A stretch of 64,000 nt of DNA from Flavobacterium denitrificans DSM 15936 (GCF_000425445.1 NZ_KE384377.1:310001-374000); one strand, 5' to 3'; shown: positions 6,324 to 15,813, counted from the first letter of the stretch. Notes: generated by a model from the sequence alone, not told the origin. Numbers and translations are program-made.

Positions 6324-8957
6324 CTAGAAATTAAATCCAAGTCTTGCGTAGTAATAAGCACCGCTGAATCCCATTTGAACGGCATCCCAGTAACCACCAG
6401 CCTCTGTATTTCCTTGTTCGTCTTGTTTTGTTGGATAAACATTGAATAAGTTGTTGCTTCCAATACTTACTTTTAGGTTTTTAGTAAGTCTATAGCCTAA
6501 AGTCAAATCTGTCACTAATCTTGGGTTATATACATCTTCTTCATCTGCATAATCAACTAAAACTACTTTGCTGAAACGAGTAAAAGCTAAACCTCCATCA
6601 AATTTTTTTTTTGCATAAGTAAGGTTTAGACCAAACTTGCTATCTGGTGCAGAAGCCAATAAGAATGCTTTTTCGCGGTTTCCAAAGAAAGTATCAGCAT
6701 CTAAATCGCCATTTTTTACTTTGTCAATTTTCATGTCATTGATGTTTCCAACCAAAGTTGCGCCAATATTTCCGAAATCATATGTTTTTTTCCAAGAGAA
6801 AACTAAATCCAAACCATGTGTGCTGGTGTCAACTCCGTTGGCGAAAAACTGTGCCTCAGAAACGCCAAGCCCTAAAGAACTTGCATCAAAATATCCAGTA
6901 AGAACAATACGGTCTTTTACTTTAATATAATAACCGTCAACAGTTGCAGTGAAATCTCCATAAGTTGCCGTAAAACCTAAAGAAGCATTTACAGCTTTCT
7001 CTTCATTTAATTTTTCAATTCCGAAAGCTCTTGTAACAGGGCTGTCATTTGGGGCCAAAAGAACTTCGGTCGCACCGCTTGCGTTAAAGTTAGTGAAGCG
7101 CAAATTGTAATAAATCTGTGCTAGAGAAGGTGCTCGGAAACCTGTACTAATCGAACCTCTTAAATTGATATGATCATTAATTTTATACCTTGAAGCTAAT
7201 TTTCCATTTAAGGTACTTCCAAAATCACTGTAATTTTCGAAACGAATAGCACCGCTGACCATAAAATCTTTGCTGACATCTAGTTCGGCATCAGTATATA
7301 AAGAGAAGTTGGTACGGCTTTCATTTACTTCGTTTGCAGGGCTGTATCCAGGAAAACCTTGGGAACTACCAGGTCTTGGGTTTCCAGAAATTGGATCGAT
7401 TGGTGCGCTTTGAGTTGTTGGATCTGTAATTGGTTGTCCATTGGTGTCGTAAGTCGTGTAAGAACCTTCTTCACCTGCAAAAATTTCGAATTTCTCAACT
7501 CTGAATTCTGTTCCAAAAGCAATATTAAAACCGCTCATAACATCATCATAGTTTTTTGAAATATCAAAATTGGTAGTGTTTTGAAGTAAGCTGTGTCCTC
7601 CTGCATCAAAAGCTGTTGGCGAATTCTCTTCAAGAGAAGCGTTTAAAGTTCCTTTAATGTCATATTGGAATTTGTTGATTCCAAACGTATTGCTCAGGTC
7701 CAATTTCCATCCGCCTGTGGTTTTGGTTTTAATTCCTGCAGCCAATGAATTATCTGTAATATGTGAAGTGATTCTGGGAGTATATCCACCAGGGTAAATT
7801 TCTTCTACAACTCTTTCACCGTCGTTTCTTGTAAAGGCATAAGCGTCTGTGTCTCTAAAATTTGTGCCTCCAAAAGCGTAAAGTTCAGTTCTGTCAGATA
7901 ATGGAAGACTGAAGTTGCCAAAGAAATTTAAGCCTCTGATTTGGGCATCACCGAAGCCTTTTCTAAAATCATACGCCGGTCTCAATGTTTTTTCCTTGTT
8001 TATTAATTCACCCGTAAAATTAGCATAACCGCCTTTGCCACCAACGGAAAACCCATAATTAGCGGCAACTTTCAATGAACCTCCGTCAAAAGATTTGTCT
8101 TTTCCGTATGAGTTTCCAAATCCTTTTTGGTCCAATCTAAAGCCTTCAGTATTTGGTGTTCCAGGCAAAAAGTCGCCTTTTGCATTGGTGTTAAAAACAC
8201 CATAAGTAACAGACCCTGTAACTTCTTTTACATTATCGTTTGTAATAATGTTGATTACACCAGCAATTGCGTCAGAACCGTATTGTGCAGCAGCACCGTC
8301 TCTTAGAATCTCAATTCTTTTGATTGAAGAAGCCGGAATTGCATTAAGGTCGGTTCCTGTGTTTCCGCGTCCGCGTGTTCCAAATAAATTGATGAGAGAC
8401 GATTGATGTCTTCTTTTTCCATTAATTAAAACCAAAGTCTGGTCAGGTCCCATACCTCTTAAAGAAGCAGGATCGACGTGGTCGGCTCCGTCAGAACCAG
8501 ATTGTTTGTTGGCGTTAAACGAAGGTGCAACATATTGTAAAAGTTGATTAATTTCAATTTTACCACTTTGAGTCGTAACATCTTTTACATTGATTACGTC
8601 GATTGGAACAGCCGAATTTACAACGGTTCTTTTAGTGCTTCTCGAACCAACGACAACAACATCATTTAAAACTTGGCCGTCGCTCTCACTTAGAGTAATA
8701 TCTATTTTATCGCTCGAAGCCGATTTTTCAACTGTTGAAAAACCAACGTAGCTAAAAACTAAAGTAGCGCCATCTTTGACTTTGATTTTATAGCCTCCTT
8801 CAAAATCGGTGGAAACGCCATTTGAAGTTCCTTTTTCGACGATGTTTACGCCAGGAAGTGGTGTACCAGTTTTGTCTTTAACAATGCCCGAGACTTCTTT
8901 TTGGGCAAAAAGAAATGCTGTATTTAGCAGAAATAATAATAAAACAATTTTTTTCAT
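6324..8957 (-). CDS. TonB-dependent outer-membrane receptor
   Basis: This 877-residue receptor begins with a signal peptide (MKKIVLLLFLLNTAFLFAQ). A CarboxypepD_reg-like domain follows at about 20-105 (GIVKDKTGTPLPGVNIVEKG). The plug domain, about 110-240, contains RGMGPDQTLVLINGKRRHQ and RIEILRDGAAAQYGSDAIAG, which are typical of the family. The remaining residues form the 22-strand barrel and end in an aromatic residue (YYYARLGFNF). There is no SusD partner beside it, so it more likely takes up an iron complex, vitamin or other small ligand than a glycan; the ligand cannot be read from sequence. It appears to be monocistronic. Confidence 0.92.
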   Translation of the reverse strand: MKKIVLLLFLLNTAFLFAQKEVSGIVKDKTGTPLPGVNIVEKGTSNGVSTDFEGGYKIKVKDGATLVFSYVGFSTVEKSASSDKIDITLSESDGQVLNDVVVVGSRSTKRTVVNSAVPIDVINVKDVTTQSGKIEINQLLQYVAPSFNANKQSGSDGADHVDPASLRGMGPDQTLVLINGKRRHQSSLINLFGTRGRGNTGTDLNAIPASSIKRIEILRDGAAAQYGSDAIAGVINIITNDNVKEVTGSVTYGVFNTNAKGDFLPGTPNTEGFRLDQKGFGNSYGKDKSFDGGSLKVAANYGFSVGGKGGYANFTGELINKEKTLRPAYDFRKGFGDAQIRGLNFFGNFSLPLSDRTELYAFGGTNFRDTDAYAFTRNDGERVVEEIYPGGYTPRITSHITDNSLAAGIKTKTTGGWKLDLSNTFGINKFQYDIKGTLNASLEENSPTAFDAGGHSLLQNTTNFDISKNYDDVMSGFNIAFGTEFRVEKFEIFAGEEGSYTTYDTNGQPITDPTTQSAPIDPISGNPRPGSSQGFPGYSPANEVNESRTNFSLYTDAELDVSKDFMVSGAIRFENYSDFGSTLNGKLASRYKINDHINLRGSISTGFRAPSLAQIYYNLRFTNFNASGATEVLLAPNDSPVTRAFGIEKLNEEKAVNASLGFTATYGDFTATVDGYYIKVKDRIVLTGYFDASSLGLGVSEAQFFANGVDTSTHGLDLVFSWKKTYDFGNIGATLVGNINDMKIDKVKNGDLDADTFFGNREKAFLLASAPDSKFGLNLTYAKKKFDGGLAFTRFSKVVLVDYADEEDVYNPRLVTDLTLGYRLTKNLKVSIGSNNLFNVYPTKQDEQGNTEAGGYWDAVQMGFSGAYYYARLGFNF

Positions 8958-9110
8958 GTTGGTTTGGTTTTTTGGTTTGTTTTTTATTGGTTTAGTTTAT
9001 AAAAGTAGTATTTTTTAACAAAATCTTAATAAAATGTTTAAAATTTTTCAGGATTTGATTTAAAATTGTATTAATGAACATTTTTAGTTCGTGCAAGAGC
9101 TATTAAATCT

Positions 9111-9118
9111 TATATTTG
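9111..9118 (+). promoter_or_regulatory. putative -7 element upstream of ychF
   Basis: TATATTTG fits TAnnTTTG. It would give a leader of about 130 bases before ychF that contains the 31-codon frame at 9141 and three short hairpins. Confidence 0.45.
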
Positions 9119-9140
9119 CAAAATTTTAAAGCCAAAAAAT

Positions 9141-9236
9141 ATGATTTTGGCAGAAATCAATAAAAGAACATTTAAATCGCAAAACATTAAATTACAATGT
9201 TTAATGTTTAGACCTAAAAAACTAAAGGTCGAATAA
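9141..9236 (+). CDS. possible 31-residue basic peptide in the ychF leader
   Basis: An ATG frame of 31 codons lies 22 bases after a TAnnTTTG box and ends 19 bp before ychF. The product (MILAEINKRTFKSQNIKLQ and a lysine-rich tail) is basic and matches no family I know. It could be a small protein, a regulatory leader peptide or chance. Hairpins at GCCAAAA/TTTTGGC and GACCT/AGGTC lie at its ends. Confidence 0.2.
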   Translation: MILAEINKRTFKSQNIKLQCLMFRPKKLKVE

Positions 9237-9255
9237 ATAATATAGAAACAAACAG

Positions 9256-10350
9256 ATGAAAGCAGGAATTGTAGGATTGCCAAATGTTGGAAAATCAACA
9301 TTATTTAATTGTTTATCTAATGCAAAAGCGCAGAGTGCTAACTTTCCGTTTTGTACAATCGAGCCAAATATTGGTGTCGTAAACGTTCCAGATCCAAGAA
9401 TCAACAAATTAGAAGAATTAGTAAAACCAGAGCGTGTACAAATGGCAACTGTAGATATCGTAGATATTGCAGGTTTGGTAAAAGGTGCGAGTAAAGGTGA
9501 AGGTCTTGGAAATCAGTTTTTAGGAAACATTAGAGAGTGTAATGCTATTATTCACGTTTTGCGTTGTTTTGACAATGATAATATTGTGCACGTTGATGGG
9601 AATGTAAACCCAATTCGTGACAAAGAAACTATTGATATCGAATTGCAGTTAAAAGATTTAGAAACAATCGAAAAACGTTTAGAAAAAGTAAAACGTGCTG
9701 CAAAAACTGGAAATAAAGAAGCGCAAACAGAAGAAGCTTTGTTAAACAGAATTAGAGAAGCTTTGTTGCAAGCAAAATCTGCAAGAACAATCGTTCCTCA
9801 AAACAATGATGAAGAAGTTTTAATGGAAAGTTTCCAATTAATTACTGCAAAACCAGTTTTATACGTTTGTAATGTTGACGAAAGTTCAGCAGTAAACGGA
9901 AACAAATATGTTGACCAAGTCCGTGAATTAGTAAAAGACGAAGATGCTGAAGTTATCGTGCTTTCTGTAGGAGCAGAAGCTGATATTACAGAATTAGAAA
10001 GCTACGAAGAGCGTCAGGTTTTTCTTGAAGATATGGGATTAGAAGAGCCGGGAGCATCAGTTTTAATTCGTGCAGCTTATAAATTATTAAAACAACAAAC
10101 TTATTTTACAGCTGGTGTAAAAGAAGTTCGTGCTTGGACAATTAATATTGGAGCGACGGCGCCACAAGCAGCAGGAGTTATCCACACTGATTTTGAAAAA
10201 GGATTTATCCGTGCAGAGGTTATTTCTTACGATGATTACGTTCAATACGGTTCTGAAGCAAAAGCAAAAGAAGCTGGAAAATTCAGAGTTGAAGGAAAAG
10301 AGTATATCGTAAAAGATGGTGATGTAATGCATTTCCGTTTCAACGTTTAA
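9256..10350 (+). CDS. ychF: redox-regulated ATPase YchF (OBG family)
   Basis: This universally conserved P-loop NTPase binds ribosomes and prefers ATP over GTP. Visible motifs are the P-loop GLPNVGKST at residues 7-15, the switch II segment DIAGLVKGASKGEGLGNQFL at about 70-90, and NVDES in place of the GTPase NKxD motif, which accounts for ATP use in YchF. A helical hairpin occupies about 130-200, and the C-terminal third is a TGS domain (INIGATAPQAAGVIHTDFEK). The length of 364 residues is normal for the family. It stands alone, with a terminator downstream. Confidence 0.97.
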   Translation: MKAGIVGLPNVGKSTLFNCLSNAKAQSANFPFCTIEPNIGVVNVPDPRINKLEELVKPERVQMATVDIVDIAGLVKGASKGEGLGNQFLGNIRECNAIIHVLRCFDNDNIVHVDGNVNPIRDKETIDIELQLKDLETIEKRLEKVKRAAKTGNKEAQTEEALLNRIREALLQAKSARTIVPQNNDEEVLMESFQLITAKPVLYVCNVDESSAVNGNKYVDQVRELVKDEDAEVIVLSVGAEADITELESYEERQVFLEDMGLEEPGASVLIRAAYKLLKQQTYFTAGVKEVRAWTINIGATAPQAAGVIHTDFEKGFIRAEVISYDDYVQYGSEAKAKEAGKFRVEGKEYIVKDGDVMHFRFNV

Positions 10351-10406
10351 TTTTTTTCTTTAAGATAAAAGAACAAAGAATAAAGAACAAAGAACAAAGA
10401 CTTAAG

Positions 10407-10433
10407 CTGCTGGAGAAATTCAGCAGTTTTTTT
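10407..10433 (+). terminator. terminator after ychF
   Basis: A 6-bp stem CTGCTG/CAGCAG with an 8-nt loop is followed by seven T residues. Before it is a short AACAAAGA word repeat (10370-10400). Between this terminator and the next gene lies a further inverted word with the core TTTCGCGAAA (near 10476). Confidence 0.7.
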
Positions 10434-10600
10434 ATGTTTAAAAATGAGAATAAAATCCGTTTAAATCTGCACTTTCGCGAAAGCGAATCTGTAAAATCCG
10501 CGTGCCATTTCGCAAACAATTTAACATCTTCAAATTTTTGGCTTAAAAATTGGTTACAGAAAAATTAACCAATTACTAATCTAAAAATCAACCAATCAAA

Positions 10601-11278
10601 ATGCTAAAAAAATCTTTCAAATTTCTAGGGTGGACGCTTTTCGGAATTTTCACTTTTCTGGCTTTGTACATTTCATCCGTTTTGATTATTTCAAAAATCA
10701 CAGTGAATTCTGATATTGCAAAAGTCGAAGAACAAAATGCAATTCCTATTTATATTCTTTCAAACGGAGTTCATACAGACATTGTCGTTCCAATAAAAAA
10801 CGAAATCAAAGATTGGCGAAACGAAATTCAGTTCAGTCAAACACAATCCAAAGATTCTTTAATGAATTATATTGCTTTCGGTTGGGGCGATAAAGGTTTT
10901 TATTTGGAAACCCCAGAGTGGTCAGATTTAAAAGGGAGTACCGCTTTCAAAGCAGCATTCGGAGTAAGTTCGTCAGCAATGCATACTACATTTTTGAAGC
11001 AATTAAGAGAAGGCGACGACTGCAAACGCATTTTAGTTTCAAAAGAAAACTATCAAAATCTGGTCAATTATATTTCGAATAGTTTTAGTGATCCAATTCA
11101 TCCACAATGGATTGAAGGTCATAGTTACGGAAAAAAAGATGCTTTTTATGAAGCAAAAGGAAGTTATAGCCTTTTTAATACTTGCAATACTTGGGCAAAT
11201 AATGCTTTAAAAGCAGCAAACCAAAAAGCTAGCTTATGGACGGTTTATGATAAGGGGATTTTCTGTCATTATAAATGA
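10601..11278 (+). CDS. TIGR02117/DUF2459 family membrane-anchored protein
   Basis: The 225-residue protein has one N-terminal membrane segment (about residues 8-30). Its periplasmic part matches the TIGR02117 (DUF2459) family: IYILSNGVHTDIVVPI, YIAFGWGDKGFYLETPEW and, near the end, NTCNTWANNALKAA. The conserved His-Thr-Asp and Cys-Asn-Thr-Trp positions resemble a papain-like (NlpC/permuted) peptidase arrangement, but the activity is unproven. The next gene, a lipoprotein, starts 7 bp downstream, so the two are likely co-transcribed. Confidence 0.85.
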   Translation: MLKKSFKFLGWTLFGIFTFLALYISSVLIISKITVNSDIAKVEEQNAIPIYILSNGVHTDIVVPIKNEIKDWRNEIQFSQTQSKDSLMNYIAFGWGDKGFYLETPEWSDLKGSTAFKAAFGVSSSAMHTTFLKQLREGDDCKRILVSKENYQNLVNYISNSFSDPIHPQWIEGHSYGKKDAFYEAKGSYSLFNTCNTWANNALKAANQKASLWTVYDKGIFCHYK

Positions 11279-11285
11279 TTCTGCT

Positions 11286-11966
11286 ATGAAAAAGATAGTT
11301 TTAATTGTAGCAATACTAGCAGTAAGCATTTCTTGTAAAAAAGCAGACGCACCAGCAGAATGCGTAGAAGGATGTGCGACTTTTTATTTTGAAAAGCCAC
11401 AGCCTGACAATGATTCTGAGTTAGATCGTTTTCCGAGTAAATTTAGAGGATTGTATGTAAACAATGATTCAACCTTTATAAGAATTGAAGAAGATAGAAT
11501 TCTAGAAGAATATTTCTGGAAGTTCAAAATTCATAAGCTTAAATTAGATTCATTAAAGGCTGAATGTGATATTGTTGATGGCAAATTAGTAGTAAAAGAG
11601 ACAAGATATACTTATGATATGCTACCAAAAGGCGATTCAATTGAATTAATTCAAAAAAGTATCGATACGCTGTTTAGGTTTTCTCTTTATGAAAAAGCAA
11701 AACGAATTGATGGACAATTAATTTTGAGTAAAAAAGATTCTATATTTTGGAAGGTTCGATTTGTTTTACTTGATAAAAACACACTCAAATTTAAAAATCT
11801 GTACGATTTAAAAGACCTTAAAAAGCTTGATTCAGTCACTAAAACAAAGGCAAAAAAGCTTGATTCTATTTCTTATTTGATGAAGCCAGCAAGAAGCGAA
11901 TTCAAAAAGATTTTTAAAATTAAAAATTTGGGATACGATCAAGAATTTAAAAAAGTGTTTAAATAA
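11286..11966 (+). CDS. lipoprotein of unknown function
   Basis: The ATG at 11286 gives 226 residues starting with a lipoprotein signal, KKIVLIVAILAVSISC, with Cys at the lipobox. An in-frame ATG at 11247 would start inside the previous gene and bury the signal. The mature part is charged and rich in Lys, Asp and Leu, with two further early cysteines (ECVEGCATFYFEKP). No family is recognised. It is tightly linked to the TIGR02117 gene upstream, suggesting a joint envelope role. Confidence 0.75.
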   Translation: MKKIVLIVAILAVSISCKKADAPAECVEGCATFYFEKPQPDNDSELDRFPSKFRGLYVNNDSTFIRIEEDRILEEYFWKFKIHKLKLDSLKAECDIVDGKLVVKETRYTYDMLPKGDSIELIQKSIDTLFRFSLYEKAKRIDGQLILSKKDSIFWKVRFVLLDKNTLKFKNLYDLKDLKKLDSVTKTKAKKLDSISYLMKPARSEFKKIFKIKNLGYDQEFKKVFK

Positions 11967-12026
11967 ACATGGTAATAATATAAAATTCCACCAAAATCCA
12001 AGAACTAGAGAATTTTTCTTAATGCT

Positions 12027-12034
12027 TACATTTG
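12027..12034 (+). promoter_or_regulatory. putative -7 element for the yihY-like gene
   Basis: TACATTTG fits TAnnTTTG and lies 23 bp before the ATG at 12058. Confidence 0.5.
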
Positions 12035-12057
12035 AGTAAATATCAAACAGCCAGCAA

Positions 12058-12975
12058 ATGAAAAAGCACAACATATTTTCAAAAACTTGGTATTTATTAA
12101 AAATGACATTTTTAGAATTCAATGATGATAATGCAATTAAATTAAGCGCGGCATTATCGTATTATACCATTTTTGCATTGCCTCCTTTATTGATAATTAT
12201 AATTACTATTTGTGGTGTCTTTTTTGGGGAAGAGGCAGTAACAGGCCAGTTATACGGCCAAATAAATAGGTTGGTTGGGAATAATGCAGCGATACAAATT
12301 CAGGAGGCAATAAAAAATGTTCAATTATCAGACAGTAACATATTTGTGACCATTTTTGGGGTTGTAATGTTGCTAATTGGGGCATCGGGAGTTTTTGCAG
12401 AAATCCAAAGTTCCATTAATTATATTTGGGGATTGCGGGCCAAACCGAATAGAGGTTTGCGAAAATTTATCCAAAACAGAATTATGTCGTTTTCAATGAT
12501 AGTTTCGGTTGGATTCTTGATGTTGGTTAGTTTAATGATCAACGCTACTTTAGACGTTTTAAATGCTCGTTTGAAAATGTATTTTCCAGACACTACTGTT
12601 TACTTTTTTTATGTGGTTAATTTGGTGATTGTTTTTGCCAGTATCACATTGCTTTTCGCAATTATATTCCGAACTTTACCTGACGGAGTAATCAAATGGA
12701 AGGATGCTTTTATCGGAGCTTCTTGTACTGCAATTTTGTTTATGATAGGTAAATTTGCAATTGGGCTTTATCTAGGAAATTCTACTGTTGCAAGTGTTTA
12801 CGGTGCAGCAGGTTCTGTGATTATAATTTTAGTTTGGGTGTATTACTCCGCTATTATTTTGTATTTTGGAGCTGAATTTACAAAAGTCTACGCAAAAGCA
12901 TTTGGAGGCAGTATTTCGCCAAATGATTATTCTGTAGAAATACAAAAAGAGATTTTCGAAATAGAAAATAATTAA
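12058..12975 (+). CDS. YihY/BrkB family inner-membrane protein
   Basis: This 305-residue integral membrane protein has about six hydrophobic helices. The N-terminal segment (AIKLSAALSYYTIFALPPLL) and the later GASGVFAEIQSSINYIWG and VYGAAGSVIIILVWVYYSA are hallmarks of the YihY/UPF0761 family, historically mislabelled ribonuclease BN. Family members have been proposed as transporters or virulence factors, but no firm reaction is known. It is a single gene followed by a hairpin repeat. Confidence 0.9.
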   Translation: MKKHNIFSKTWYLLKMTFLEFNDDNAIKLSAALSYYTIFALPPLLIIIITICGVFFGEEAVTGQLYGQINRLVGNNAAIQIQEAIKNVQLSDSNIFVTIFGVVMLLIGASGVFAEIQSSINYIWGLRAKPNRGLRKFIQNRIMSFSMIVSVGFLMLVSLMINATLDVLNARLKMYFPDTTVYFFYVVNLVIVFASITLLFAIIFRTLPDGVIKWKDAFIGASCTAILFMIGKFAIGLYLGNSTVASVYGAAGSVIIILVWVYYSAIILYFGAEFTKVYAKAFGGSISPNDYSVEIQKEIFEIENN

Positions 12976-12983
12976 AAAAAACG

Positions 12984-13047
12984 GCCACAGATTAAAATGA
13001 TTTACACAGATTAAAAAAAAATCATTTTAATCTTCTTAATCTGTGGC
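12984..13047. repeat. nested inverted repeat of CACAGATTAAAATGATT words
   Basis: The outer arms GCCACAGATT (12984-12993) and AATCTGTGGC (13038-13047) pair, and GATTAAAATGATT (12990-13002) pairs with 13020-13032. The arms overlap, so alternative folds compete. It lies between the yihY-like gene and the FMN reductase gene and may also act as a terminator. Confidence 0.75.
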
Positions 13048-13065
13048 AAAAAACAAATACCACAC

Positions 13066-13590
13066 ATGAAAATAGTAGCCTTTGGAGGAAGCAACAGCAA
13101 GCAGTCAATTAATAAGCGCTTAGCAACTTATGCATCAAGCTTATTTGAAGATGCCGATGTTGAAGTTTTAGATCTGAATGATTTTGCAATGCCGGTTTTT
13201 AGTGTTGATCTTGAAAAAGAAGTCGGTCAGCATTCATTGGCGCAAGCATTTTTAAATAAACTTAAAGAAGCTGATATTTTAGTAGTTTCAATGGCAGAAA
13301 ATAATGGAAACTATTCGGTTGCTTTCAAAAATGTTTTTGATTGGAGTTCTCGAATTGAAAAAGATGTTTTTCAGCATAAACCAATGTTGTTATTGGCCAC
13401 TTCTCCAGGAGGAAGAGGCGGAAGTTCTGTTTTAGGAATTGCTCAAAATCTTTTTCCGCGTTATGGAGCTGAAATTAAAGGAAGTTTCTCATTACCATCA
13501 TTTGGCGCGAATTTTGATTTGAATGATAATAAAATTTCTAATGTCGAGTTAGACAAAGAACTGAAAGATATTATCAAATCAAATTTTTAA
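13066..13590 (+). CDS. NADPH-dependent FMN reductase family protein
   Basis: This 174-residue flavodoxin-fold protein starts with the phosphate-binding loop FGGSNSKQSINKRLA. Near residue 80 is the family segment SMAENNGNYSVAFKNVFDW, and near 110 a glycine-rich SPGGRGGSSVLG loop. These match the NADPH-dependent FMN reductase/chromate reductase group, which reduces FMN or quinones. The physiological substrate is unknown. The stop codon abuts the ATG of the transglutaminase gene with no gap, indicating one transcript. Confidence 0.88.
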   Translation: MKIVAFGGSNSKQSINKRLATYASSLFEDADVEVLDLNDFAMPVFSVDLEKEVGQHSLAQAFLNKLKEADILVVSMAENNGNYSVAFKNVFDWSSRIEKDVFQHKPMLLLATSPGGRGGSSVLGIAQNLFPRYGAEIKGSFSLPSFGANFDLNDNKISNVELDKELKDIIKSNF

Positions 13591-14571
13591 ATGCCACAAA
13601 AAAAGACTTCAATTTTATTCCTTTTGCTGAATATTATTTTTTTCAATTTCGCTTCTGCACAAAAAGTAAGCGAAGTTGATAAAATCGTTGCAAAATACCC
13701 TAAAAGTTTTGCTAGCACTGAAAAATTAGCCGACAAAATCGAAAATGATTTTGATTCGGATTATGATCGTGCACGCGCCATTTACAGCTGGATTGCCTTC
13801 AATATAAAATATGACTTCAATACTTTTTTGAATCCGCCCAGAACGCAAGGTTTCAGATATTCTTCTGAAGCTGAAAAACAACGAAAAATAAAACAGATTA
13901 ACGATAATCTGATTCAGAAAACTTTTACTTCTAAAAAAGCAGTTTGTGAAGGTTTTACAGCTTTGTACCAACATTTGGCTTCCTTAATGGGAATAAAATG
14001 CGAGATTATTCGCGGAGATTCTAAAATTTCGGTAAGAGATATTGGCCGAAAAACAACTTCTTCCAATCACGCCTGGAATATGGTTTTAATTGATAAAAAA
14101 TGGCGTTTGGTTGACGTGACCTGGGGTCAAGGTTATTATGACAGTAGTAAAGGCCGAATGGTAAATGATTTTAACCCTGTTTATTTCGACACAGATCCTG
14201 ATTATTTCTTCGCCAAACATTTTCCAGATTCAGGAACCTTTTCAGGAGAAAGATTAAGCAAAGATGATTTCCTGAACGGGCCATTGATTTATAATAAAAC
14301 AATTGAATTCGATTATAAAATCAAATCGCCAGAATCAGGTTTAATTGAAGCTAAAAGAGGCGATAGAATTACTTTCGAAATCAAAAACATTTCCAAATCA
14401 AATCAGGTTTTTTATTTGAATAAATACAATAAACCGGTTAAAATTCAAAATCCAAAAGAAAAACGAGGCGGGCTAGAATTTCAGATTCTTTATGATAATA
14501 ATGTAGGCGAATATATTACGATTTTTGTCGATACAAATAGTATTGTGTCATTTAAATTTGTTTCAAAGTAG
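13591..14571 (+). CDS. exported transglutaminase-like domain protein
   Basis: The 326-residue protein begins with a signal peptide (about residues 1-23, ending NFASAQ). The transglutaminase-like core is at about 60-200, with the catalytic Cys in KAVCEGFTALYQ, His in SNHAWNMV and Asp in LVDVTWGQG. The C-terminal 100 residues are beta-rich. Such secreted proteins in Bacteroidota may be proteases or crosslinking enzymes; the substrate is unknown. It starts immediately after the FMN reductase stop. Confidence 0.85.
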   Translation: MPQKKTSILFLLLNIIFFNFASAQKVSEVDKIVAKYPKSFASTEKLADKIENDFDSDYDRARAIYSWIAFNIKYDFNTFLNPPRTQGFRYSSEAEKQRKIKQINDNLIQKTFTSKKAVCEGFTALYQHLASLMGIKCEIIRGDSKISVRDIGRKTTSSNHAWNMVLIDKKWRLVDVTWGQGYYDSSKGRMVNDFNPVYFDTDPDYFFAKHFPDSGTFSGERLSKDDFLNGPLIYNKTIEFDYKIKSPESGLIEAKRGDRITFEIKNISKSNQVFYLNKYNKPVKIQNPKEKRGGLEFQILYDNNVGEYITIFVDTNSIVSFKFVSK

Positions 14572-14604
14572 GAATTAGGATTTTTCTCTTTTCTGAAATA
14601 GCTG

Positions 14605-14612
14605 TATCTTAG
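14605..14612 (+). promoter_or_regulatory. near-consensus -7 element before pncB
   Basis: TATCTTAG differs by one base from TAnnTTTG. A start site a few bases downstream would leave almost no leader for the ATG at 14623 and about 20 bases for the ATG at 14638. Confidence 0.3.
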
Positions 14613-14637
14613 CAAGAATGAAATGAATTTGAATGCT

Positions 14638-15813
14638 ATGGAAACTACTTTTTTGAAATCGATCTTAGATAACGATTTCTACAAATTTACAATGCAACAC
14701 GCTGTAATAAAGCTTTTTCCAAAGGCAAAAGTTCGTTACGGATTTATAAATCGAGGAAAACATGTTTTTCCTGATGGTTTTGCGGATTTGCTTCGAAAGT
14801 CTGTAGATGCAATGGACAATCTTCGATTGACTAAAGAAGAAAAAAGTTATTTGTCGCATTACTGCCCTTATCTTGATCCGACTTATTTAGATTTTCTGCA
14901 AGGTTATAGTTATGATCCGTCTGAGGTTCAAATTAGTCAGGAAGGTTCAGAAATAAAAGTTACAGTTGAGGGATTTTGGTACAGAACTATTTTGTGGGAA
15001 GTACCTTTGATGGCTTTAATTTCAGAGCTTTTTTATAAATCCAATCATTTGATTCGTTTGAATGATGAAGCCATTAAAAATCTGACCAAGGAAAAAATAG
15101 ATAACTACAATAAACTTGGGGTTTCTATTTTAGAGTTTGGAACAAGAAGACGTCATTCCTATGACGTACACGAACTGGTAAATGAAACTTTACGAACTTA
15201 TGGCGGACAAAGTTTCATTGGAACAAGCAATGTACATTTTGCAATGGTCAATAATAGAAGACCTTTGGGTACACATGCGCACGAATGGTTTATGTTTCAT
15301 GCGGCGCAATATGGTTTTCAGGTAGCGAATTTTATAAGTCTCGAAAATTGGACAAATGTGTATGGCGGAGATCTCGGAATCGCTTTAACGGATACATATA
15401 CTACAGAAATATTTTTCAATCAATTTGATAAAAAATATTCCAAACTTTTTGATGGCGTGCGTCATGATAGCGGTGACCCGATTGAATTTGCAAAAAAAGT
15501 GATTTCGCATTATACCAAAATGGGAATTGACCCAAAATCAAAAGTCATCGTTTTTTCAGATTCCCTAAATTATGTTAAAGTAAAAACGATAGTTGATTTT
15601 TGCCAGGACAAAATAAAAATGTCTTTCGGAATTGGAACAAATTTCACAAACGATGTAGGGCTTCCTGCTATGAATATGGTCATTAAATTAACCGATACAA
15701 AACCCGATAATACACATTGGCAAGGTGTTGTGAAACTTTCTGACGAAAAAAATAAAAATACGGGAACGCCCGAAATGATTGCGCTCGCAAAAGAAGTACT
15801 CGGAATCAAATAG
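14638..15813 (+). CDS. pncB: nicotinate phosphoribosyltransferase
   Basis: This enzyme converts nicotinate and PRPP to nicotinate mononucleotide in NAD salvage, with ATP stimulating turnover. The start at 14638 (METTFLKSILDNDFYKFTMQ) gives 391 residues; ATG 14623 would add five. The N-terminal DNDFYKFTMQ motif is diagnostic. Further motifs are EFGTRRRHSYD, the segment GTHAHEWFMFH with the conserved histidine, and DGVRHDSGDP for phosphate binding. It stands alone, between the transglutaminase gene and parE. Confidence 0.95.
   Translation: METTFLKSILDNDFYKFTMQHAVIKLFPKAKVRYGFINRGKHVFPDGFADLLRKSVDAMDNLRLTKEEKSYLSHYCPYLDPTYLDFLQGYSYDPSEVQISQEGSEIKVTVEGFWYRTILWEVPLMALISELFYKSNHLIRLNDEAIKNLTKEKIDNYNKLGVSILEFGTRRRHSYDVHELVNETLRTYGGQSFIGTSNVHFAMVNNRRPLGTHAHEWFMFHAAQYGFQVANFISLENWTNVYGGDLGIALTDTYTTEIFFNQFDKKYSKLFDGVRHDSGDPIEFAKKVISHYTKMGIDPKSKVIVFSDSLNYVKVKTIVDFCQDKIKMSFGIGTNFTNDVGLPAMNMVIKLTDTKPDNTHWQGVVKLSDEKNKNTGTPEMIALAKEVLGIK

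Noticed and set aside
6324..8957. SusC of a polysaccharide utilisation locus
   Set aside because: No SusD partner, glycoside hydrolase or sensor regulator flanks it, and the barrel resembles small-ligand TonB receptors.
10441..10600. tRNA or riboswitch in the gap before the TIGR02117 gene
   Set aside because: No cloverleaf or conserved riboswitch core is visible; the gap holds word repeats with a TTTCGCGAAA palindrome.
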